Assembly: GCA_002696485.1 (NCBI GenBank) | Contig: NZTP01000015.1 | Span: 1-64,000 of the forward strand | From: Altibacter sp. | Lineage (GTDB): Bacteria; Bacteroidota; Bacteroidia; Flavobacteriales; Flavobacteriaceae | Direction of reading: 5' to 3' | DNA: 64,000 nucleotides | In this document: piece by piece, positions 1 through 9,729 of the stretch | How positions within the stretch are numbered: position 1 is the stretch's first letter | Layout of the letters: the number at the start of each line of letters is the position of its first letter | The notes under the pieces: model-generated | What the model was told of the DNA's origin: nothing | The model's input: only the letters and a program-made list of their open reading frames with translations | Databases searched by the model: none | Made by a program: the position numbers and the translations under genes

Positions 1-828
1 ATCTATTAAACGCACGGGCCCTACAAATACTGCAATAAACGCACGATAGGAAATACCCGGAAGCTTACGTTGCGCCGTTGTTAACGTAGCTTCATTCGCG
101 ATCTCAAAATATTCCAACCGGAAATGGGGGTTATTCAAAAATCGTTCCGCAACCAATTTGTTGAGTTGCGGAATTGTATGTGAGTCGAATTTTTCTTTAA
201 CTTCTTTCAAAGTTTGGTAGATCAAAGCCGATTCTGTTCGCTGTTGTGGCGACAAACGCTTGTTCCTTGAACTCATGGCGAGCCCATGGGGTTCTCTTAC
301 TATGGCGCAGCCTATAATGTTGACATCGAGCTCCTGCTGCCGCACCATTTTTTTTATGATCTGCAACTGCTGAAAGTCTTTTTCTCCGAAATAAGCGTTT
401 GCGGGTTGCACAATTCGGAACAAGGTACTTACCACGGTTCCCACACCATCAAAATGGCCCTTCCTGTGTTTTCCCTCCATCGCATCCTCTAATCCGTCAA
501 ATTGAAAGGATCTGGATGTGATGTTATTTGGATAAATCTCTTCAACATCGGGAGCGAATACTATGATTTCTTCAGAAAGTGTTCTTAAAAGAGTGACATC
601 TTCCGTAAGATTGCGAGGGTATTTCTCAAGATCGGTAGGATTGTTGAACTGCGTAGGATTCACAAAAATGCTTACCACCACACGCGCATTCTCATCCAGA
701 GCTCTTTTCACGAGTGCCAAATGACCTTCGTGCAATGCGCCCATGGTAGGAACAAAACCAATTGTACCACGGCCGTGTTTCTCTAATAGTGCATTTTTAA
801 GTTCGGCACTGTGTGTATAGATTTTCAT
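1..828 (-). CDS. panC: Pantothenate synthetase, 3' end cut by window edge
   Basis: Joins pantoate and beta-alanine using ATP, the last step of pantothenate (vitamin B5) synthesis, in the cytosol. Reading the minus strand from the ATG at 828 gives 276 codons with no stop. Visible motifs are PTMGALHEGH (ATP-binding HxGH type) near residue 24, GEKDFQQL near residue 150 and MSSRN near residue 185, all diagnostic of PanC. The last visible residues, VGPVRLID, match the usual C-terminus, so only a few codons are missing. It diverges from the glycogen-synthase-like gene, and a -7 box lies 20 bases upstream. No panD is seen inside the window. Confidence 0.96.
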   Translation of the reverse strand, partial: MKIYTHSAELKNALLEKHGRGTIGFVPTMGALHEGHLALVKRALDENARVVVSIFVNPTQFNNPTDLEKYPRNLTEDVTLLRTLSEEIIVFAPDVEEIYPNNITSRSFQFDGLEDAMEGKHRKGHFDGVGTVVSTLFRIVQPANAYFGEKDFQQLQIIKKMVRQQELDVNIIGCAIVREPHGLAMSSRNKRLSPQQRTESALIYQTLKEVKEKFDSHTIPQLNKLVAERFLNNPHFRLEYFEIANEATLTTAQRKLPGISYRAFIAVFVGPVRLID

Positions 829-848
829 GAATCTTTCTTAAGAGCGAG

Positions 849-856
849 CAAAATTA
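849..856 (-). promoter_or_regulatory. Putative panC promoter, -7 box
   Basis: On the minus strand this reads TAATTTTG, a perfect fit to the Bacteroidota -7 consensus TAnnTTTG, 20 bases before the panC start. No TTG -33 element is found at the expected distance, so this is a one-element call. Confidence 0.4.
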
Positions 857-887
857 AGATATTAAGGACAATCTTCATAAATTTTCG

Positions 888-895
888 TAATTTTG
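888..895 (+). promoter_or_regulatory. Putative promoter, -7 box, for the gene at 1025
   Basis: TAATTTTG fits the TAnnTTTG consensus and points towards the glycogen-synthase-like gene, giving a leader of about 125 bases. There is no clear TTG element 19-21 bases upstream. The divergent region 829-1024 holds nothing else that I recognise. Confidence 0.3.
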
Positions 896-1024
896 CGTGT
901 TTTTAAGGGTAAAGCCAAAAACAATAATTTTTTATGAAGGATTTCTTCGGAAGCTGACAATCTCTTGTTGGATCGTTATTTCTTTTGAGGCTCTTCATAT
1001 AACCGAAACAAAATAAGTAAATAG

Positions 1025-1834
1025 ATGAAAGATAAAAGGATCTTGTATGTGTCTTCTGAAGTAATTCCTTACTTGCCGGAGACCGAGATTTCTTCAATGT
1101 CGTTTGAAGCCCCGAGGATGGTAAACAATAATGAAGGTCAAATTCGAATCTTCATGCCCCGTTACGGAAACATCAATGAACGAAGACACCAATTACACGA
1201 AGTGATTCGACTTTCGGGTATGAATTTGGTGATCAACGACATTGATATGCCACTCATCATTAAAGTAGCATCCATACCTAAAGAGCGCATGCAAGTCTAT
1301 TTTATAGATAACGAGGACTATTTTAAACGAAAGGCGACCTACGCCGATGAGGATGGTAATTTCTTTCCGGATAATGACGAACGCGCCATTTTCTTTGCGA
1401 AAGGAGTTATTGAAACAGTAAAAAAATTAAATTGGTCACCGGACATTATCCATGTTCATGGTTGGCTTGCGTCGTTCTTACCACTATACCTTCGCAATTA
1501 TTACGATAATGAGCCGCTGTTTGAAAACAGTAAAATAGTTACTTCGCTATACAATCATGGGTTTGATGGCACGTTAGATAAGGAAGTTATTGAAAAAATT
1601 AAGTTCGATGGGATTGCCGAAGAAAAGGTGGCAGAACTGAAGGACCCTACCTACACGAATATGATGAAGGTAGCCGTTCGAAACTCAGACGCTGTTATTA
1701 TTGGTTCTGAAGAAATTCCGGAAGAATTAAACAAATTTATCAAGACCATTGAAAAACCTGTGTTAAACTATCACAATATGGAGGAGTTTTCCCAGGCGTA
1801 TTTAGATTTTTACCAATCGAAAGTATTGGTATAA
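1025..1834 (+). CDS. Glycogen/starch synthase-like protein, N-terminal GT5 domain only
   Basis: The 269-residue product matches only the N-terminal Rossmann half of family GT5 glycogen synthases (start YVSSEVIPY; middle DIIHVHGWLASFLP). Full enzymes are about 480 residues; the C-terminal GT1-like half is absent and the frame ends cleanly. The lysine-glycine-glycine motif that binds ADP-glucose just after the first strand (usually KTGGL) is replaced by PETEIS, so ordinary synthase activity is doubtful. The gene lies upstream of DUF4270 and glmS, an order I recall in other flavobacteria, suggesting a conserved envelope- or sugar-related role. The exact function is unknown. Confidence 0.75.
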   Translation: MKDKRILYVSSEVIPYLPETEISSMSFEAPRMVNNNEGQIRIFMPRYGNINERRHQLHEVIRLSGMNLVINDIDMPLIIKVASIPKERMQVYFIDNEDYFKRKATYADEDGNFFPDNDERAIFFAKGVIETVKKLNWSPDIIHVHGWLASFLPLYLRNYYDNEPLFENSKIVTSLYNHGFDGTLDKEVIEKIKFDGIAEEKVAELKDPTYTNMMKVAVRNSDAVIIGSEEIPEELNKFIKTIEKPVLNYHNMEEFSQAYLDFYQSKVLV

Positions 1835-1849
1835 CACACAAAATTGCAC

Positions 1850-3445
1850 ATGAATATCAAGAACCTATTGCCAAAATTTACGGCAATCCTTTTATCTATA
1901 ATTGCCCTTTCTTCTTGTGAAGAGGACTTGTCGCCTATCAATTCTGAAATCATTGGAGAACAGAATTTTAATTCAGATCTATATGTTACAGACAACCTGG
2001 TAGCCTTCAGCAGAAAATTGTTCCCGGTGCAAACCAACAATCTGCCCAGTTACCAATTAGGGATCTATAACAATGAGATATATGGGAGATCGACCGTAAA
2101 TTTACTGTCTCAAGTGACCATGGAATTACCAAACCCTGAGTTTGGAGATAGCACCGAACTGGAAAAGGTGTATTTGTATATTCCATTCTTCAGTACGAGT
2201 ACAGTTTCAGACGAGGTCACTACATACGAATTAGATTCTGTTTATGGAGATGCACCTATCAATATCACGCTGTATGAGTCCAATTACTTTCTGCGTGACT
2301 TCGACCCTAACTCAAATTTTGAGGAGCCTCAAAAGTATTACTCCAATCAAGGACCGTTGTTTGAAAACTTTTTAGGTCCTGTAATTGGCACAGTAGAAGA
2401 ATTTACGCCAAGCGCCGATGAAATTATAGCTGTAGAAGATGATCCCGCAACCGAAGAGGATGAAGAAGAACGTCTGCCCCCGGGACTTCGTGTCGAGTTG
2501 CCCATCGAGTTCTTTAAAGAAAAGATTCTTGATAAAGAGGGCGAACCGGAACTTTTAAATAATAATAATTTTAAAAATTATTTTAGAGGGATCTATTTTA
2601 AGGTTACTTCGTCAAGCAACGAAGGGAATCTCTTTCTTTTCAATGCTGCGGCCGCTAGAATAACACTTGAATACACTTTCAAAACCATGGGTGCAGATCC
2701 TGATGCTGAGCGGAATGACGCCAGTTTCGAATTGTCACTTAAAGGAATCAACGTTAATACATTCGATAATGAGTTGAATCCCGATATCGCTTCACAATTG
2801 TTAACACCCGATGTGGAAAACGGGGAAGAGAACCTATATTTACGGGGTGGCGATGGGATCATTTCGGTGATCGATCTTTTTGGGGATGTTGATAACAAAA
2901 AGATCTTGAATGGGGTCTTGGTAGATGGTCAAAATGGAGTGCCGGACGAACTGGATTCCTTGCGCGTGGAGAACTGGTTGATCAACGAAGCGAACTTGAT
3001 TTTTTACGTAGATCAGTCAAAGATCCCGGGAGGAGCCACGGAACCAGAGAGGCTTGTAATTTTCAATATAACGGAAGGTACGTTGCTCGCAGACTATGAT
3101 TTTGATCCTACTGTGGGAGAAGCGCCCGTAAATGCTGTGGTAGATCACCTGGGCCGATTGGAACGTGGTAGTGACGAGAATGGTGATTTCTATAAGATTC
3201 GTATTACCACGCATCTAAGCAATGTAATACGAAGAGATTCCTTAAATGTGCCCTTAGGAATTATGGTTACTCAGAATGTATTAGTGACAGATTTTCAGGA
3301 TCTGGAAAATACCCAATCACCGGGAATCGATAAGGTTCCGGCGGCTACGATACTGTCGCCGCAGGGGACCGTTCTATTTGGGAATAACACAGCTAATTCA
3401 GAAAAAAGGCTGAAACTTCAGATCTACTATACGAAGCCTAACTAA
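1850..3445 (+). CDS. DUF4270 family lipoprotein
   Basis: A 531-residue exported lipoprotein of unknown function. The N-terminus is a short positively charged and hydrophobic signal ending in a lipobox (LSSC), followed by acidic residues EEDLSP. The rest is acidic and beta-rich, as in the DUF4270 family found in Bacteroidota. I start it at ATG 1850; an in-frame TTG six bases earlier (1844) gives no better signal peptide. It lies 15 bases after the glycogen-synthase-like gene and 11 bases before glmS, so the three are probably co-transcribed. Probably anchored in the outer membrane; assignment rests on overall character and neighbourhood. Confidence 0.8.
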   Translation: MNIKNLLPKFTAILLSIIALSSCEEDLSPINSEIIGEQNFNSDLYVTDNLVAFSRKLFPVQTNNLPSYQLGIYNNEIYGRSTVNLLSQVTMELPNPEFGDSTELEKVYLYIPFFSTSTVSDEVTTYELDSVYGDAPINITLYESNYFLRDFDPNSNFEEPQKYYSNQGPLFENFLGPVIGTVEEFTPSADEIIAVEDDPATEEDEEERLPPGLRVELPIEFFKEKILDKEGEPELLNNNNFKNYFRGIYFKVTSSSNEGNLFLFNAAAARITLEYTFKTMGADPDAERNDASFELSLKGINVNTFDNELNPDIASQLLTPDVENGEENLYLRGGDGIISVIDLFGDVDNKKILNGVLVDGQNGVPDELDSLRVENWLINEANLIFYVDQSKIPGGATEPERLVIFNITEGTLLADYDFDPTVGEAPVNAVVDHLGRLERGSDENGDFYKIRITTHLSNVIRRDSLNVPLGIMVTQNVLVTDFQDLENTQSPGIDKVPAATILSPQGTVLFGNNTANSEKRLKLQIYYTKPN

Positions 3446-3456
3446 AAGAGAAAGTA

Positions 3457-5304
3457 ATGTGTGGAATTGTTGGATATATTGGAAAAAGAGACGCCTATCC
3501 CATTGTACTAAACGGGTTAAAACGTTTGGAATATAGGGGATATGACAGTGCCGGGATCGCACTTTTCGACGGATCCGATATTCAACTGTGTAAAACAAAG
3601 GGCAAGGTCTCAGATCTTGAAGAAAAAGTTTCAAAATCCATTTCATCCAAAGGAACTTTAGGGATGGGTCATACACGTTGGGCAACGCATGGTGTGCCAA
3701 ACGATATCAATTCTCACCCACACTACTCAAATAGCGGTGACCTGGTGATCATACACAACGGGATCATTGAGAATTATACGGCACTTAAGAAGGAATTGCT
3801 CAATAGGGGGTATTCATTTACTTCGGATACCGATACCGAAGTATTGGTAAACCTTATTGAAGATGTTAAGAAGAAAGAAAAGGTAAAATTAGGTAAGGCT
3901 GTACAGATCGCACTGAATCAAGTGGTGGGTGCCTATGCCATCGCCTTGTTCGATAGGAACAAACCCGATGAGATCGTTGTCGCAAAGCTTGGTAGTCCAC
4001 TCGCCATTGGTATAGGGGATGATGAGTTTTTTGTGGCAAGTGATGCTTCGCCGTTTATTGAATTTACAAACAATGCCATCTATTTGGAAGATGAAGAAAT
4101 GGCCATCATACGCTTGGGACGTGATGTGAAGGTTCGAAAGATCAAAGATGATTCTCTGGTAGCACCCTATGTTCATGAGCTTCAATTGAATCTTGAACAA
4201 ATTGAAAAAGGAGGCTTCGATCATTTTATGCTGAAGGAGATCTACGAACAACCTTCTGTAATTAAAGATACATACAGAGGGCGTTTGCTTGTGAATGAAG
4301 GGATCATAAAACTTGGAGGGCTTGAAGATTACATCGAAAAGTTCATTCAGGCAGACCGGATCATTGTTGTAGCGTGCGGAACATCTTGGCACGCAGGATT
4401 GGTAGCGGAATACATATTTGAAGATTGGGCACGCATTCCGGTTGAAGTAGAATACGCTTCAGAATTTAGATACCGCAATCCAATCATTACCGAAAAAGAT
4501 GTCGTGATCGCGATCTCGCAAAGTGGCGAAACAGCCGATACACTGGCGGCCATCAAACTTGCAAAGGAGAAAGGTGCTTTCGTCTATGGTATTTGTAATG
4601 TAGTTGGCTCTACTATTTCCCGAGAGACCCATAGTGGGACCTATACCCATGCAGGGCCGGAGATTGGCGTAGCCTCGACCAAAGCTTTTACTACGCAGAT
4701 CACCGTATTGACTATGATCGCCTTGAAGTTGGCCAAGAAAAAAGGAACCATCTCTCATAGGGATTATATGGTGCATCTTCGTGAATTGGAATTAATTCCT
4801 GCTAAGGTTGAAGAGACATTAAAAACAGATGAGAACATCCAAAAGATCGCAGAGATCTTCAAGAATGCTAAGAATTTCTTGTATCTGGGGCGTGGTTACA
4901 ACTTTCCTGTGGCCCTGGAAGGTGCGCTAAAACTAAAGGAGATATCATACATTCATGCAGAAGGGTATCCCGCCGCCGAAATGAAACACGGTCCCATTGC
5001 CTTGATCGATGAGCACATGCCGGTAGTGGTTATTGCAGTAAATAGCAACCATTATGAAAAAGTGGTGAGCAACATTCAAGAGATCAAATCGCGGGCAGGA
5101 AAAATCATTGCCGTGGTGACCGAAGGAGATACAACGGTCAAAGAAATGGCCGATTACATCATGGAGGTTCCGCACACACCCGAAACCTTAACCCCATTAG
5201 TAACTACGATACCTCTGCAATTGCTGTCCTATCATATTGCGGTAATGTTGGGAAGAAATGTGGATCAGCCGCGAAATCTGGCCAAGTCGGTAACGGTAGA
5301 GTAG
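3457..5304 (+). CDS. glmS: Glutamine--fructose-6-phosphate aminotransferase
   Basis: Makes glucosamine-6-phosphate from fructose-6-phosphate and glutamine, the committed step to UDP-GlcNAc for peptidoglycan and LPS. At 615 residues it has the usual length. The N-terminal glutaminase domain begins MCGIVGYIG, with the catalytic Cys2 exposed after Met removal and the motif RGYDSAG. Two SIS sugar-isomerase domains follow (about residues 290-415 and 465-600), with SQSGETADT and the C-terminal signature ending LAKSVTVE. Only 11 bases separate it from the DUF4270 gene, so there is no room for a glmS ribozyme and regulation must be of another kind. Confidence 0.98.
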   Translation: MCGIVGYIGKRDAYPIVLNGLKRLEYRGYDSAGIALFDGSDIQLCKTKGKVSDLEEKVSKSISSKGTLGMGHTRWATHGVPNDINSHPHYSNSGDLVIIHNGIIENYTALKKELLNRGYSFTSDTDTEVLVNLIEDVKKKEKVKLGKAVQIALNQVVGAYAIALFDRNKPDEIVVAKLGSPLAIGIGDDEFFVASDASPFIEFTNNAIYLEDEEMAIIRLGRDVKVRKIKDDSLVAPYVHELQLNLEQIEKGGFDHFMLKEIYEQPSVIKDTYRGRLLVNEGIIKLGGLEDYIEKFIQADRIIVVACGTSWHAGLVAEYIFEDWARIPVEVEYASEFRYRNPIITEKDVVIAISQSGETADTLAAIKLAKEKGAFVYGICNVVGSTISRETHSGTYTHAGPEIGVASTKAFTTQITVLTMIALKLAKKKGTISHRDYMVHLRELELIPAKVEETLKTDENIQKIAEIFKNAKNFLYLGRGYNFPVALEGALKLKEISYIHAEGYPAAEMKHGPIALIDEHMPVVVIAVNSNHYEKVVSNIQEIKSRAGKIIAVVTEGDTTVKEMADYIMEVPHTPETLTPLVTTIPLQLLSYHIAVMLGRNVDQPRNLAKSVTVE

Positions 5305-5455
5305 AGGTTGGACTGTTTCGTCTTTTCTGTTGAACGCTACTTAATTCGAAAAGGGATGCATGCCATATTGCTTCCATAGTGAATTGGGAACGTATCTAAA
5401 ACACAGATTCACTTACTAGTTTTTACATCCAATTTTTTACCTTACTTTTAATGAG

Positions 5456-6205
5456 ATGAATCGTGTGATTAACCTCATCTCCGGACCTAGAAACCTCTCT
5501 ACAGCGATCATGTATGCGTTCGCGCAACGCAGTGATTGCAGTGTGTTGGATGAGCCTTTTTACGGGTACTACCTAAAAAATGCGGCAAACGCGGCTTCAC
5601 ATCCTTCCGAAATAGAGATCCTTCAAACCATGGAGCTGGACGATGTAAATATCATTGCCGATATTGAGCGACGGTCACAACGATCCCATGTATTTATAAA
5701 AGGTATGGCACATCATTATTTGCAACCTGCACCTTTATTTATTTTAGATTGGAGTAACGTACTCCTTATTAGACATCCTCGCAAATTGATCGCCTCGTTT
5801 TCTAAGGTGATTGAACACCCTACGCTTACCGATATAGGAATTAAAAAAGCTTCGGAATTATTTCTTTTTCTGAAAGAAAATAACCGAATACCCATCGTGA
5901 TCGATAGCGATGCGCTTTTAATGGCTCCGGAAAGATACCTTCGGAAACTGTGTGCAAAACTGAAGCTTCCGTTTGAGACAGCCATGCTTTCTTGGCCTGC
6001 AGGCGGTATTCCCGAGGACGGCATTTGGGCACCGCATTGGTACAAAAATGTTCATAATTCCACGGAGTTCGCGATACAAAGTAGCAGCTCTCAACCACTG
6101 CCACCACGTTTCGAAACTTTACTTGCTGAAGCGATGCCTTATTACAACACTTTAAGAACCCACATCCTAAAAAACGATACTCATGCTCCAGACTTCCAAC
6201 CCTAA
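5456..6205 (+). CDS. Sulfotransferase-like P-loop protein
   Basis: A 249-residue protein with a sulfotransferase-type fold. The N-terminal ISGPRNLSTAIMYAF resembles the 5'-phosphosulfate-binding loop, and the LLIRHPRKLIASF segment near residue 103 resembles the 3'-phosphate-binding motif of PAPS-dependent enzymes. Its 3' end overlaps the following aminotransferase gene by 23 bases, implying translational coupling and a shared pathway. The substrate is unknown; similar proteins are often annotated only as branched-chain aminotransferase-like or sulfotransferase family. The gap upstream (5305-5455) shows no strong promoter and no other gene. Confidence 0.75.
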   Translation: MNRVINLISGPRNLSTAIMYAFAQRSDCSVLDEPFYGYYLKNAANAASHPSEIEILQTMELDDVNIIADIERRSQRSHVFIKGMAHHYLQPAPLFILDWSNVLLIRHPRKLIASFSKVIEHPTLTDIGIKKASELFLFLKENNRIPIVIDSDALLMAPERYLRKLCAKLKLPFETAMLSWPAGGIPEDGIWAPHWYKNVHNSTEFAIQSSSSQPLPPRFETLLAEAMPYYNTLRTHILKNDTHAPDFQP

Positions 6206-7082
6206 GAACGATTCGATCCAAATCTTTGTAAAGGACCGCCTGTATCCTCGATCTGAAGCAAAAGTCTCTGTGTTCGACAGCAGTGTGCAAGGGGGCGATG
6301 CCGTATGGGAAGGACTGCGTGTATATCCTGAGGGGATCGTATGTTTGGACAAACACCTCACGCGCCTACAGGAAAGTGCAAAAACGTTGGCTTTTGAGGA
6401 CATTCCCTCCAAAGAGTTTATTAAGAGGGCAATAAGGCAAACCTTGGAAGCTAACGGGATGAGCGATGAGACCCACATTCGTTTGACACTTACTCGAGGC
6501 GAGAAGATTACCAGTGGGATGGACCCTAGATTGAACCAAAGCGGTTCTTGCCTTATCGTACTGGCCGAATGGAAACCTTTGGTCTACGACAATAACTCCG
6601 GGATCAAAGTAATAAGTACAAGCCAGCGGCGCAATGCACCTCAATTCTTAGATAGTAAGATTCATCATAACAATTTGCTAAACAACATTATCGCCAAAAT
6701 ACAGGCGAATGTGGCAGGGAAGGATGCCGGCCTCATGTTGGACGACAGAGGTTTTGTAGCCGAGCTTAACGGGAGCAATCTTTTTATGATAAAGGAAGGA
6801 AAAGTGTTTACACCCTATACACACGCTTGCCTTCCGGGAATCACGAGGGCTACCGTATTGGAACTCTGTCATCAAAACAACATTCAGGTCTTTGAACAGG
6901 ACATCACTTTATCTCAAATATACAATGCGGACGGCGTCTTTGCTACCGGCACCATGGGAGAATTGACACCGATAGTAGAGATCGATGGAAGGCCAGTTCC
7001 TAAAACCGACAAACACATGATAACACTTATAAAGTTGTTTAAAGATAAAATAAGAGATTATTGTGAACCACTGCAGGGGTAG
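6183..7082 (+). CDS. Class IV (branched-chain/D-amino-acid type) aminotransferase
   Basis: A PLP-dependent fold-type IV transaminase of 299 residues. Visible features are the early QGGDAVWEGLRVY motif, the internal DSKIHHNNLLNNIIAK segment with the PLP-binding lysine (K160 region), and the C-terminal GVFATGTMGELTPI cofactor-binding loop. The family includes IlvE, D-alanine aminotransferase and aminodeoxychorismate lyase; sequence reading alone does not fix the substrate. It overlaps the sulfotransferase-like gene, so both may act on one metabolite. It is followed by the atpD promoter region. Confidence 0.85.
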   Translation: MLQTSNPKNDSIQIFVKDRLYPRSEAKVSVFDSSVQGGDAVWEGLRVYPEGIVCLDKHLTRLQESAKTLAFEDIPSKEFIKRAIRQTLEANGMSDETHIRLTLTRGEKITSGMDPRLNQSGSCLIVLAEWKPLVYDNNSGIKVISTSQRRNAPQFLDSKIHHNNLLNNIIAKIQANVAGKDAGLMLDDRGFVAELNGSNLFMIKEGKVFTPYTHACLPGITRATVLELCHQNNIQVFEQDITLSQIYNADGVFATGTMGELTPIVEIDGRPVPKTDKHMITLIKLFKDKIRDYCEPLQG

Positions 7083-7131
7083 ATGAGTAAAAACCCATCA
7101 AATATTTGCATTAAAAATTTCCGCTTTCCCA

Positions 7132-7163
7132 TTGCATAATTCTAAGAGAAAAAACTATCTTTG
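7132..7163 (+). promoter_or_regulatory. atpD promoter
   Basis: A -33 TTG at 7132-7134 and a -7 TATCTTTG at 7156-7163, 21 bases apart, match the Bacteroidota housekeeping promoter. The transcript would carry a leader of about 57 bases before atpD. Confidence 0.7.
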
Positions 7164-7218
7164 CACCGTTGAAAATCAGGGGGCTTTTAAGGCTCTTGGA
7201 TAACTAAAAAATAAATAG

Positions 7219-8730
<1,512 letters not shown>

Positions 8731-8829
8731 TCAATTTTCTGAATCATCTCGAAGAAATATTGCTGCGAAGGAATTGTTAATACTTGTGAGATGTGTAAGA
8801 AAGGAATTTAATTTTTCTAAAAAGTAATT

Positions 8830-9108
8830 ATGTACCTAGAAATTGTAACCCCCGAAGCCTCCATCGTATCCGGTGAAGTAGAATCGGTAACCGTACCGGG
8901 AGTGGAAGGATCTTTTCAGATGCTGAACAATCATGCACCTATTGTTTCCTTATTACAGGAAGGAAAGGTAACCTTTAAGGGTAATCCGGTAATTGCTGAA
9001 GGATTTGAGAACAAGTTCCAAAAGGACGCTTCAGGGAAATGGACTTTGGAGATCAATGGTGGAACGGTTGAGTGTAAAGACAATAAAGTGATCGTCTTGG
9101 CAGATTAA
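8830..9108 (+). CDS. atpC: F1 ATP synthase subunit epsilon, short form
   Basis: A 92-residue protein matching the N-terminal beta-sandwich of subunit epsilon (YLEIVTPEASIVSGEVESVTVPGVEG, split here over its first third). The C-terminal two-helix inhibitory hairpin of longer forms (about 130-140 residues) is absent, as in many Bacteroidota. It follows atpD after 99 bases with no terminator between, and a strong hairpin terminator follows it. It links F1 to the membrane rotor; without the C-terminal helices it probably cannot inhibit ATP hydrolysis in the E. coli manner. Confidence 0.93.
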   Translation: MYLEIVTPEASIVSGEVESVTVPGVEGSFQMLNNHAPIVSLLQEGKVTFKGNPVIAEGFENKFQKDASGKWTLEINGGTVECKDNKVIVLAD

Positions 9109-9132
9109 TTGGTACTCTTAGTAATCATAAAA

Positions 9133-9166
9133 CAAAAATCGCTCCTTTTTTAGGGAGCGTTTTTTG
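9133..9166. terminator. Bidirectional terminator, atpC / GNAT gene
   Basis: Stem CGCTCC (9140-9145) pairs with GGAGCG (9154-9159), with an A-run on the left and T-run 9160-9165 on the right, so it can stop transcription from both convergent genes. The stop codon of the minus-strand gene (9150-9152) lies inside the loop. Confidence 0.85.
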
Positions 9167-9692
9167 TTAGTGCGATCAATTCCCAATCAACCCCTTGAGA
9201 CGTATACACAGTTAATTTTCTAAAACCTACGGCATAATGTGCTTGTAACGAACGCGTATTGGTGGCATCTACCTCTGTAATGATGGTTGAGAATTCCGGC
9301 GAAACCGCTTCTTGCAGCGTTTTATACAGCATCCTAAAAATGCCTTGTTTCCTGTAGTTCTTGTCGATACAAATTTGTCCCATGACCATATAGGGACTGT
9401 TCGTTCCAAAAGCTTGGTCAACTTCGGTGAACATGGGTTTTAATACTTCTATCTCTTCACGGAATCGCGGATGCATACAAAGTGCATACCCCACCACCTT
9501 ACGTTGTTCTTTGGCAATGATATGTGGACAGCGAGCATTCATACGGGTAAGAAGTTCCAGAGTGTGTTGTACGGTAACGAATCCTTCGCTTTGCTTCACT
9601 TCGGAAGGAAGGGCTGCAGGAATATTCTGTAACTGAAGCTGAAGGATTTGCTCGAGTTCTTCTTTTTTATCGACGCTTTTATAGGTGATCAT
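9150..9692 (-). CDS. GNAT family N-acetyltransferase
   Basis: A 180-residue acetyl-CoA-dependent acyltransferase. The core GNAT motif A is visible as YMVMGQICIDKNYRKQGIF (R/Q-x-x-G-x-G/A-type pyrophosphate loop), preceded by a strand region KVVGYALCM and followed by the helix RMLYKTLQEAV and the C-terminal AHYAVGFRKL segment. The substrate is unknown. It diverges from bioF; the 37-base gap between them must hold both promoters, and its own -7 candidate (TATCTTTC, 9715-9708) is imperfect. Its 3' end runs into the shared terminator with atpC. Confidence 0.85.
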   Translation of the reverse strand: MITYKSVDKKEELEQILQLQLQNIPAALPSEVKQSEGFVTVQHTLELLTRMNARCPHIIAKEQRKVVGYALCMHPRFREEIEVLKPMFTEVDQAFGTNSPYMVMGQICIDKNYRKQGIFRMLYKTLQEAVSPEFSTIITEVDATNTRSLQAHYAVGFRKLTVYTSQGVDWELIALTKNAP

Positions 9693-9725
9693 TGATGCCG
9701 CTTTTACGAAAGATACCTAAATTTG
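9692..9725 (+). promoter_or_regulatory. bioF promoter
   Basis: The -7 box TAAATTTG (9718-9725) fits the consensus exactly; a TTG at 9692-9694 lies 23 bases upstream, a little far for a -33 element. Only four bases separate the -7 box from the bioF ATG, so the transcript should begin at or next to the start codon. Confidence 0.55.
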
Positions 9726-9729
9726 GAAC

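Noticed and set aside
3446..3456. Possible glmS ribozyme ahead of glmS
   Set aside because: Only 11 bases separate the DUF4270 stop and the glmS start, and no ribozyme core is present upstream.
3889..4392. A 167-codon minus-strand frame inside glmS
   Set aside because: Shadow of glmS; no motif and no start context.
5305..5455. Possible small RNA or tRNA in the gap after glmS
   Set aside because: No stable inverted repeat, no tRNA motifs and no consensus promoter; only a near-miss -7 box (TACTTTTA, 5443-5450) close to the next gene.
8731..8829. Promoter or attenuator between atpD and atpC
   Set aside because: No TAnnTTTG box and no hairpin with a T-run; the genes are most likely co-transcribed.
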